Assembly (NCBI RefSeq): GCF_002870965.1
Contig: NZ_PHSO01000007.1
Location: 186,001 to 250,000 of the forward strand
From: Tsuneonella flava
Lineage (GTDB): Bacteria; Pseudomonadota; Alphaproteobacteria; Sphingomonadales; Sphingomonadaceae
Direction of reading: 5' to 3'
DNA: 64,000 nt
Numbering within the stretch: the stretch's first letter is position 1; each line of letters opens with the position of its first letter. A model generated the notes under the pieces. It made no database searches, was not told where the DNA came from, and saw only the letters and a list, made by a program, of their open reading frames with translations. This document shows, one piece after another, positions 57,517 to 64,000 of the stretch. The position numbers and the translations under genes are program-made.

Positions 57517-59055
57517 CTACCCCAATCCCGCCGCATCCAGCAATGCCTTTGTACTGGCGTCGAAATCGCCGCCGCCCGCTTCGATATCCCTGGCCATTTT
57601 CTTGCCCAGTTCGACCCCGAACTGATCGAACGGGTTGATCCCCATCAGCACGGCGTTGGCGAAGGTGCGGTGTTCGTGGAATGCGATCAGCGCGCCGAGC
57701 GTGACTGCATCCAGATCGTCGCACAGGATCGTCGCGCTGGGGCGGTTGCCGGGGAAGGCGCGCGCCGGGTCTTTGCCATCCGCCGCCATGTTGCCACCCG
57801 CCATCAGCGCCGCCCCTTGTGCGAAGCAGTTGGTCAGCAGAATGGAATGATGCGCGGGATCGAGTTGGTCGCCGGGCGCGATGCTGGCGATAAAGTCGAT
57901 CGGCACAGTCACGGTGCCCTGATGCAGCAACTGGAACACCGCATGCTGGGCATCGGTGCCCACCCCGCCCCACGTGATCGGGGCGGTCGGGCCGGACACC
58001 GGCTTGCCTTCCGCAGTCACCCGCTTGCCATTCGATTCCATTTCGAGCTGCTGGAGATAGTCGGGGAACAGCGCCAGCCGCTCGTCATAGGCAAACACAG
58101 CGCGCGTCTGGCAGCCAAGCACGCGGGTGTAGAACTGATCGGCAAAGGCCGCGCGCAGGCACAGGTTGGCGCGCCCGTCGGTATCGCGGAAATGTTCGTC
58201 CACCGCCTGTGCACCGGCCAACATCGCTTCGAAATCGTCCCAACCCACGCCAAGCGCGACCGGGAAGCCGATGCTGGACCACAGCGAGTACCGCCCGCCC
58301 ACGCTTTCCGGGAACGGCAACACGCGCGTTTCATCCACGCCCCATTCCACCGCCTTCTCCGGCGATGCGGTCAGCGCGATAACCCGGCCAGAGGGATCGT
58401 CCACGCCATTGTCGCGCAGCCATTTCAGCGCGCTTTCGGCGTTGGTCATCGTTTCGATAGTCGTGAAAGTCTTGCTGGCGACAGCGATCAGCGTGGTCGC
58501 CGGGTCGCATGCGGCAAAGGCATCTTCCAGCGCAACGCCATCGATATTCGACACCACATGGACATCGACCAGCGACAGATCGCGTGACAGCGCCGAAATC
58601 GCCAGCTTCGGCCCCAGCGCCGAGCCGCCGATGCCGATATGGATCAGGTGGCTGATTTCACCCAGCGCGCCGCCGTGGATCGCCTCCACCAGCATTTGCA
58701 TCCGCGCATGGAGCGCCGCCGCCTCTTCCACCGAGGCATCCGAACCGACGCCTCGCTGCGCGGTGTGTTCGGCGGCCCGCCCTTCGGTCACATTCACCCG
58801 TTCCCCGTCGAGCAGCGCAGCGCGCTTGCTCGCAAAACCGCAGGTATCGGCCAGTTCTTCGAACGCGGACAGAAGCGTGTCATTCAGATGGGTTTTCGAC
58901 CAGTCGAGCAGCATTCCGCCCGCGAATTCATCTTCGCCCCACTCGATCCGGGCCGAAAGGCACGCAACCCGATCCGCATCGGCGGCGAACAAATCCTCCA
59001 GCGTGGGGCGCGGAGCGTTTTCGATCGCAGTCCAGATGGCGGCGGAGTCGGTCAC
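57517..59055 (-). CDS. pgi: Glucose-6-phosphate isomerase
   Basis: 512 aa. PGI signatures are IHIGIGGSALGPKLA, VVSNIDGVALEDAF, VASKTFTTIETMTNA, FPESVGGRYSLWSSIGFPVAL (the family's signature block) and the C-terminal LMGINPFDQFGVELGKKMA with its catalytic Lys. It interconverts glucose-6-phosphate and fructose-6-phosphate. The GTG start at 59055 has AGGAAAGGA upstream. It diverges from lepB and lies 39 bases upstream of the AT-rich TonB-like gene. Confidence 0.97.
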   Translation of the reverse strand: MTDSAAIWTAIENAPRPTLEDLFAADADRVACLSARIEWGEDEFAGGMLLDWSKTHLNDTLLSAFEELADTCGFASKRAALLDGERVNVTEGRAAEHTAQRGVGSDASVEEAAALHARMQMLVEAIHGGALGEISHLIHIGIGGSALGPKLAISALSRDLSLVDVHVVSNIDGVALEDAFAACDPATTLIAVASKTFTTIETMTNAESALKWLRDNGVDDPSGRVIALTASPEKAVEWGVDETRVLPFPESVGGRYSLWSSIGFPVALGVGWDDFEAMLAGAQAVDEHFRDTDGRANLCLRAAFADQFYTRVLGCQTRAVFAYDERLALFPDYLQQLEMESNGKRVTAEGKPVSGPTAPITWGGVGTDAQHAVFQLLHQGTVTVPIDFIASIAPGDQLDPAHHSILLTNCFAQGAALMAGGNMAADGKDPARAFPGNRPSATILCDDLDAVTLGALIAFHEHRTFANAVLMGINPFDQFGVELGKKMARDIEAGGGDFDASTKALLDAAGLG

Positions 59056-59211
59056 GTGAAAATTCCTTTCCTGTTTCGCATGGTCACGACTAGGGACTGC
59101 AGCGATGTTTGCAAGCGCGTGCGCCCTCGACTACCTCGGCAATACGAATGCAACGGTAGTAACCTGCACTGCAGGGGCAATCGTTAGCACAGATTTTCAG
59201 GACGATAATTC

Positions 59212-59238
59212 ATGAACTGCATCGCGGCCGCCGCATGA
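59212..59238 (+). CDS. Possible eight-codon leader ORF overlapping lepB start
   Basis: ATG AAC TGC ATC GCG GCC GCC GCA TGA encodes MNCIAAAA; its TGA overlaps the lepB ATG (ATGA). An AGGA lies nine bases before this ATG, whereas lepB has no purine-rich site of its own. That suggests lepB translation by coupling from the leader. Expression is unproven and chance cannot be excluded. Confidence 0.4.
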   Translation: MNCIAAAA

Positions 59239-60095
59239 CCGACCAGACCGCCACTTCGCCCGGCAGCGAAACTGCCGCCCAGGTTGCTCAAAACCAGCCC
59301 GGCAAAAAGCAGGAACCGGAGAAGGAAACGATCGGTTCGTTCCTGTGGTTCGTCTTCAAACTGGCGATAATCGTTCTGGCGTTTCGTAGTTTCGTGTTTT
59401 CGCCGTTCTCGATTCCCAGTGAATCGATGCTACCGGGCCTTTGGAAAGGCGATTATCTGATCGCTGCCAAGTGGCCTTATGGCTATTCGCGCTATTCGCT
59501 CCCGCTCGATGCCCCGCTGATTCCGGGCCGGATTTTGGCCGGTCAGCCGGAACGGGGCGACGTGGTGATCTTCAAGCACCCGATCGACAAGGTCGATTAT
59601 ATCAAGCGCGTGATCGGCCTGCCGGGCGACACTGTGGCAATGCGGAACGGTCAGGTGATCCTCAACGGCAAGCCGGTGCAGCGGGTGCGGGAAAACGATT
59701 TCGCCATTCCGCTGTCGGATAATACAAGCTGCGCGTGGGGCGGGCAGACCGTCCCTGCCGGCGAAGGCGCGGCCTGCGTCTATACGCAATACCGCGAAAC
59801 CCTGCCCGGCGGGCGCAGCTACGATACGCTCGATTTCGGGCCAACCCCGCAAGACAATTTCGGACCGGTCACTGTCCCCGCCGGGCACATATTCGTGATG
59901 GGCGATAACCGCGACAACTCGGAAGACAGCCGGTTCGCGGCGCGCTCTGGCGGCGGGGTCGGCATGGTGCCGCAGGAAATGCTGGTCGGCCGGGCCACGG
60001 TGATGATGTGGTCCACCGACGGTTCGGCGCGCTGGCTGAAGCCGTGGACATGGTTCACCGCCGCCCGCTGGAACCGTATCGGAGACACGATGTGA
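59235..60095 (+). CDS. lepB: Signal peptidase I
   Basis: 286 aa with a cytoplasmic N terminus, one clear transmembrane helix (WFVFKLAIIVLAFRSFVF), then the box-B nucleophile in PSESMLPGL (Ser64). The general base is Lys124 in DYIKRVIGLPGD. Box E GDNRDNSEDSRF follows near the C terminus. It cuts Sec and Tat signal peptides at the inner membrane; many exported proteins in this window are its expected clients. It overlaps rnc by 4 bases (GTGA) and starts a lepB-rnc-era operon, the standard order in proteobacteria. Confidence 0.97.
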   Translation: MTDQTATSPGSETAAQVAQNQPGKKQEPEKETIGSFLWFVFKLAIIVLAFRSFVFSPFSIPSESMLPGLWKGDYLIAAKWPYGYSRYSLPLDAPLIPGRILAGQPERGDVVIFKHPIDKVDYIKRVIGLPGDTVAMRNGQVILNGKPVQRVRENDFAIPLSDNTSCAWGGQTVPAGEGAACVYTQYRETLPGGRSYDTLDFGPTPQDNFGPVTVPAGHIFVMGDNRDNSEDSRFAARSGGGVGMVPQEMLVGRATVMMWSTDGSARWLKPWTWFTAARWNRIGDTM

Positions 60096-60763
60096 GCGAT
60101 CTCTGGCCGCAAACCCGCGTCTGGCTCGAACAGATCGGCTTTTCCGTGCAAAGCGAAGACATATGGCTGGAGGCGCTGACTCACGGCAGCCTCAATGTGC
60201 GCCCCAATTACGAACGGCTCGAATTCCTTGGCGATCGCGTACTGGGCCTCTCGATGGCCGAATGGCTGTTTGAAAACAGCAACGGCAACGAAGGGCAACT
60301 GGCGCAGCGGTTCAATGCTCTGGTCAGCCGCGACACCTGCGCCCGCATAGCCCGCGAAATCGGCGTGCCCAAACATGTGCGATTGGGCAAACAAGCGCGC
60401 GACGATGGCGCACACGAAAGCGATAACGTGCTGTGCGATGTGATGGAATCGCTGCTGGGCGCCAATCATCGCGAGGCCGGATTCGAAGCATCGCGCCAGC
60501 TTGTTCGCAAATTGTGGAAGAAGTCGGTCGATGGTGCCAGCGGGCGTTCCAAACATCCCAAGTCGGCCTTGCAGGAATGGGCCGCGGGCAACCGGCGCAA
60601 ACCGCCGACTTACGAACTGGTCGACCGGTCGGGCCCCGACCATCGGGCAAAATTCACCGTTCGCGTGACCGTAGGCGGCGTTGGCAGCGCGGAAGGCACC
60701 GCCACTAGCAAGCAGGATGCGGAAACATCCGCCGCACAAGCCTTTATGGAGCAATTCGGATGA
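60092..60763 (+). CDS. rnc: Ribonuclease III
   Basis: 223 aa from the GTG at 60092, in the lepB stop (longer in-frame starts lie inside lepB). The RNase III signature ERLEFLGDRV is at 41-50, the second acidic cluster is in VMESLLGAN, and a C-terminal dsRNA-binding domain has PKSALQEWAAGNRRKPPTYELV and GTATSKQDAETSAAQAFM. It cleaves double-stranded RNA, processing rRNA precursors and regulating mRNAs. The 4-base overlap with era and with lepB implies strict coupling. Confidence 0.97.
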   Translation: MSDLWPQTRVWLEQIGFSVQSEDIWLEALTHGSLNVRPNYERLEFLGDRVLGLSMAEWLFENSNGNEGQLAQRFNALVSRDTCARIAREIGVPKHVRLGKQARDDGAHESDNVLCDVMESLLGANHREAGFEASRQLVRKLWKKSVDGASGRSKHPKSALQEWAAGNRRKPPTYELVDRSGPDHRAKFTVRVTVGGVGSAEGTATSKQDAETSAAQAFMEQFG

Positions 60764-61704
60764 GCGACACCGCCCTTTCCCCCACCCCATCCGGCAGCGA
60801 CACCCGTTGCGGCCTTGTGGCCGTGATCGGCGCGCCCAACGCGGGCAAGTCCACGCTGGTCAACGCGCTGGTGGGGCAGAAAGTCGCCATCGTTTCGGCC
60901 AAAGCGCAGACTACCCGCGCGCGAATGCTGGGCATCGCACTGGCCGATGCCCCCGATGGCGCGCCCACGCAGATGATTCTGGTCGACACCCCCGGCATCT
61001 TCGCACCCAAGCGGCGGCTCGATCGGGCAATGGTCAGCGCGGCATGGGAAGGTGCGGAGGCCGCCGATGCCGTGTTGCTGGTGGTCGATCCGATCAAGCA
61101 GCGTCGGCATGAACTCGAACCGCTGCTGGAGGCGCTCGCCAACCGGCCCGAACGTAAAATCCTCGTGCTCAACAAAGTCGATGCGGCCAAGAAGGAACCG
61201 CTGCTGGCTCTGGCGCAGGAGCTGACCGCGAAGGCGGATTTTGCCGAAGTGTTCTTCGTCTCCGCGCTTACCGGAGATGGCGTGACGGAGATGAAAGCCG
61301 CGCTTGCCGCTGCGATGCCCGTAGGCCCGTGGCACTATCCCGAAGATCAGGTGTCCGACGCCAGCGAACGACTGCTCGCCACCGAAATCACCCGCGAGCA
61401 ACTCTACCGCCAATTGCACGAAGAACTGCCCTACGACAGCGCCGTTCGTCCCGAAAGCTATGCTCACCGCAAAGATGGCAGCGTGGAAATCCATCAGCAG
61501 ATCGTCGTCACCCGCGACAATCAGCGGGCTATCGTGCTGGGTAAAGGTGGATCGAAGATCAAGGCCATTGGCGAAGCGGCGCGCAAGGAACTGAGCGAAG
61601 TGCTGGGGCAGAAGGTGCACCTGTTCCTCCACGTGAAAGTGGAAGAAAACTGGGCTGAAAGCCGCGAGATTTACGAAGAGATCGGGCTGGATTGGGTGAA
61701 GTAG
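60760..61704 (+). CDS. era: GTPase Era
   Basis: 314 aa. GTPase G1 GAPNAGKST at 24-32, G3 DTPGIFAPKRRLDRAMV, G4 NKVD, then a linker and a C-terminal KH domain (RAIVLGKGGSKIKAIGEAARKEL) that binds the 3' end of 16S rRNA. Era promotes 30S maturation. It is the last gene of the lepB-rnc-era operon. The 72 bases after it contain a small GCGGC/GCCGC stem without a T tract. Confidence 0.97.
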   Translation: MSDTALSPTPSGSDTRCGLVAVIGAPNAGKSTLVNALVGQKVAIVSAKAQTTRARMLGIALADAPDGAPTQMILVDTPGIFAPKRRLDRAMVSAAWEGAEAADAVLLVVDPIKQRRHELEPLLEALANRPERKILVLNKVDAAKKEPLLALAQELTAKADFAEVFFVSALTGDGVTEMKAALAAAMPVGPWHYPEDQVSDASERLLATEITREQLYRQLHEELPYDSAVRPESYAHRKDGSVEIHQQIVVTRDNQRAIVLGKGGSKIKAIGEAARKELSEVLGQKVHLFLHVKVEENWAESREIYEEIGLDWVK

Positions 61705-61776
61705 ATCACTGTGCGATAGCGGCAATGCCGCAGGTAATCGCTTGCTTGCAGGCTAAAACCGAATTCCGAATCTGAC

Positions 61777-63030
61777 ATGAACTTCGATCAGCAAATCCTG
61801 AATGTCGGTGCAGCCTTCGCAGCGGGCCTGCTGATCGGAATAGAGCGCGGGTGGAAACTGCGCGACGAGCCCGATGGGATGCGCGTTGCGGGAATACGCA
61901 CATTCACGCTGCTCGGCCTTCTCACCGGCATCGCGGGCCTGATGACGCAAGGCAGCCTTGCCCTTGCCGGGGGCGCTCTGCTCATCGGGGCCATCGGCAT
62001 CGTGCTGATCGGATATGCCCGTGCTGTGGACCGCGACGGCAAACCCGATGCCACCACGTCGGTCGCGGCGCTGGTCACTATCGCTCTCGGCTTTGCGGCC
62101 GGGGCGGGATATCCGGCGCTGGCCATCGCCGGGTCCACAATCATGACGCTTACGCTGGCCCTGCGCGCGGAATTGCACGGCTTCCTCCAGCGACTGGACG
62201 AAGCGGATATCAAGGCTCTGGCCCGCTACGCCGTCATTGCCGGTGCAGTTTATCCGTTTTTGCCGGAGGGGCATTATGGACCTTACGATGCGTGGGATCC
62301 GCATACGTTGTGGCTGGTCGTCATTGCCGTCACCGGATTTTCTTTCGTCGGCTATGTCGCCAACCGCATGTTCGGCGCCAGACGCGGGACCATCGCGACG
62401 GCGATTATCGGGGGCGCTTACAGTTCGACAGCGGTCACTTACTCATTCGCTCAGAGGCTTGGCGCGGGCAATGGCGGCGGGGCCGAGAATGCCGGGATCG
62501 TGCTTGCCAGCACAGTGATGTATCTGCGCGTTCTGATCCTGGTCGGTGTAATCGCAACGCCGCTGTTGGTGCCCTTCACAATGCTCGTCATTCCGCCAAT
62601 GCTGGCAACGCTGGCGATCAGCCTGCTGCTCTATCGCCGGGCGCAGCCGGACAGCCAACCGGTTATGCCTGGCAATCCGATTGCGATGCTGCCTGCATTT
62701 ACGTTTGTGGCATTCGTAGCGATTGCCGCTGTCGTCGCCCGGTGGGGAGAAAGCCAGTTCGGGGAACAGGGAATTGCCGTTCTGCTGCTGCTGATGGGCG
62801 CAATGGATGTCGACGCGGCTATCGTCACCGCTGGCGGGCTGGAACCGGGTGCGATTACCCCAGCCCTCGCCGCGCTGGCGCTGGCCGGGACGATCCTTGC
62901 CAATATGGCGGTGAAGCTGGGTGCGACCGTCGCCTACGGCGGGCGTCAGGCAAAGCCCGCCGTGCTGGCACTGTCAGCCAGCATGGCGGTGCTTGCGGGC
63001 AGCCTTGTAGTGGGTTGGTTCCGGCTATAA
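61777..63030 (+). CDS. MgtC/SapB-DUF4010 family membrane protein
   Basis: A 417-aa protein with about twelve hydrophobic segments. The N-terminal third has the MgtC/SapB signature (AAGLLIGIERGWKLR, GIRTFTLLGLLTGIAG). The C-terminal two thirds correspond to DUF4010 (YVANRMFGARRGTIATAIIGGAYSSTAVTYSFAQR and later LLLMGAMDVDAAIVTAGG). Fused proteins of this type are common in proteobacteria; the function is not established and Mg2+ transport should not be assumed. It starts 72 bases after era and ends 27 bases from the convergent topA stop. Confidence 0.87.
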   Translation: MNFDQQILNVGAAFAAGLLIGIERGWKLRDEPDGMRVAGIRTFTLLGLLTGIAGLMTQGSLALAGGALLIGAIGIVLIGYARAVDRDGKPDATTSVAALVTIALGFAAGAGYPALAIAGSTIMTLTLALRAELHGFLQRLDEADIKALARYAVIAGAVYPFLPEGHYGPYDAWDPHTLWLVVIAVTGFSFVGYVANRMFGARRGTIATAIIGGAYSSTAVTYSFAQRLGAGNGGGAENAGIVLASTVMYLRVLILVGVIATPLLVPFTMLVIPPMLATLAISLLLYRRAQPDSQPVMPGNPIAMLPAFTFVAFVAIAAVVARWGESQFGEQGIAVLLLLMGAMDVDAAIVTAGGLEPGAITPALAALALAGTILANMAVKLGATVAYGGRQAKPAVLALSASMAVLAGSLVVGWFRL

Positions 63031-63057
63031 CGGCCGGGCGCGCCATTCACGCGTCGA

Positions 63058-64000
63058 CTACTCTTCCGCTTTCGCTTTCTTAGCAGGTGCCTTCTTCTTG
63101 GCCGGTGCCTTCTTTTTCGCAGGCGCTTTCTTCTTCGCGGCCTTCTTCTTGGTAGTCCCCTTTGCCGCGCGGGCATCGATCAGTTCGATGGCCTGCGCTT
63201 CGGTGACGTCCTCCGGCTTCACATCTTTGGGGATGGTCGCGTTGGTCGTGCCATCGGTGACATAGGGGCCATAGCGTCCCGGCATCACCTTGATTTCCCC
63301 GCCGCTGGTGGGGTGGGTGCCGAGCGTCTTGATCGGCTCCGCCTTGGCGCGCGTGCCGCCCTTGCGGTTGGCTGCTTCGGCCAGCAGCGTCACCGCCGCA
63401 TTCATGCCCGTATCGAACACGTCGCGCGTGCCCGACAGCTTGGCATATTTGCCATCGTGGCGCAGGTATGGCCCGTAACGCCCGATATTCGCTTCGATAT
63501 CCTTGCCCGTTTCGGGATGCTGCCCGACGATGCGCGGCAATTCCAGCAGCTTGATCGCCCATTCCAGATCGAAATCGGGCAAGTCCTTGGGGATGGAAGA
63601 GCGCTTGGCCTCCTTGCCCTCGCCCATCTGGATATAGGGGCCGAACCGACCGGTCTTGCGGTGGATTTCCTCGCCCGTTTCAGGGTGCTTGCCGAGGATA
63701 CCGTCTTCCTCGCCACTGTCGCCATCGCCGCCCGGCTGCGCGAAGCGGCGAGTGAACTTGCATTCGGGATAGTTGGCGCAGGCGACGAACGCGCCATAGC
63801 GCCCGCCACGCAGAGCCAGCCGCCCCCCATCGCGCCCTTCCTGTTCGCATAGCGGGCAGGTGCGCGGGTCTTTCCCGTCGCCGCGGGGGGGAAACAGATA
63901 GTCGGAGAGATATTCGTCGAGCACTTCGGTCACTTCCGAAGGCTTACGCTCCATCACTTCATCGGTTTTCGGTTTGAAATCGCGCCAGAACCCCTCCAGC
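63058..64000 (-). CDS. topA: DNA topoisomerase I, C-terminal part (cut by window edge)
   Basis: The visible 314 codons begin LEGFWRDFKPKTDEVMERK, inside the type IA topoisomerase C-terminal portion, and run to the natural stop. A four-Cys zinc ribbon CPLCEQEG ... VACANYPEC is followed by three or four repeats of the TopA C-terminal module (HPETGEEIHRKTGRFGPYIQ, HPETGKDIEANIGRYGPYLR, HPTSGGEIKVMPGRYGPYV). A lysine-alanine tail made of KKKAPA units ends in AKAEE. The tail likely tethers the enzyme to DNA or RNA polymerase. The catalytic Toprim and Tyr parts are outside the window. Confidence 0.95.
   Translation of the reverse strand, partial: LEGFWRDFKPKTDEVMERKPSEVTEVLDEYLSDYLFPPRGDGKDPRTCPLCEQEGRDGGRLALRGGRYGAFVACANYPECKFTRRFAQPGGDGDSGEEDGILGKHPETGEEIHRKTGRFGPYIQMGEGKEAKRSSIPKDLPDFDLEWAIKLLELPRIVGQHPETGKDIEANIGRYGPYLRHDGKYAKLSGTRDVFDTGMNAAVTLLAEAANRKGGTRAKAEPIKTLGTHPTSGGEIKVMPGRYGPYVTDGTTNATIPKDVKPEDVTEAQAIELIDARAAKGTTKKKAAKKKAPAKKKAPAKKKAPAKKAKAEE

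Noticed and set aside
61705-61776. Hairpin after era as terminator
   Set aside because: A small GCGGC/GCCGC stem is present but no T tract follows, so it was not listed.
1-64000. CRISPR arrays, prophage, toxin-antitoxin or defence clusters
   Set aside because: No direct-repeat arrays, integrase-phage gene runs or paired small toxin/antitoxin genes were seen; xerD here is the housekeeping recombinase.

Overview
The window is a chromosomal stretch of a GC-rich alphaproteobacterium, most likely Sphingomonadales and probably Erythrobacteraceae. This rests on general resemblance of the proteins, the DivL-type pseudokinase, the ScfR-type regulator facing propionyl-CoA carboxylase, the lysine-rich TopA tail and the gene order; no database was consulted. 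Nearly every base is in compact, often stop/start-overlapping housekeeping operons. I see no prophage, CRISPR array, secretion cluster or defence island.

Layout. 0-5 kb: ligA (cut by the window edge), a lipoprotein hydrolase, recN and a GGDEF/EAL protein on the minus strand, then nadK and tRNA-Asn on plus. 5-12 kb: a Lys/Ala-rich exported protein, a TauE/SafE permease, secA with a small exported protein upstream, argJ and an inositol-monophosphatase-family gene. 12-23 kb: one long minus-strand chain, divL-tsaE-amgK-murU-addB-addA-trxA, whose first six genes overlap at start/stop and which links cell-cycle signalling, tRNA modification, peptidoglycan recycling and recombination. 23-30.6 kb: ahcY and a peroxiredoxin diverging around a perfect palindrome, folE, a phospholipase-D-family gene, tRNA-Arg, mutT, two Flp pilins and an M48 lipoprotein protease. 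30.6-41 kb: accA, xerD, a large exported protein of unknown function with a tiny membrane-protein partner, divergent aroK-aroB, a POT peptide transporter coupled to a cyclase-family hydrolase, mscS and a cardiolipin synthase.

41-51 kb is a propionate/methylmalonyl-CoA locus: pccB, epimerase, methylmalonyl-CoA mutase, biotin synthase, an LprI-like protein, pccA and a csaA copy broken by an in-frame stop. A divergent ScfR/PccR-type regulator faces pccB across three TTGCAAA repeats. BioB supplies biotin for the carboxylase made by the same gene string. 51-64 kb: ctaG, an SDR reductase, glutathione reductase, a DEAD-box helicase with a structured leader, an AT-richer TonB-like gene, pgi, the lepB-rnc-era chain, an MgtC/DUF4010 membrane protein and the C-terminal part of topA.

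The least ordinary items are a 162-bp MITE-like inverted-repeat element in the only gene-free gap over 300 bp (41.1-41.6 kb), the interrupted csaA, the tyrosine in place of the phospho-acceptor histidine in DivL, the candidate operators at pccB/pccR and ahcY, an eight-codon leader ORF overlapping lepB, and the uncharacterised 53-aa/630-aa gene pair. I did not find a convincing new multi-gene system.
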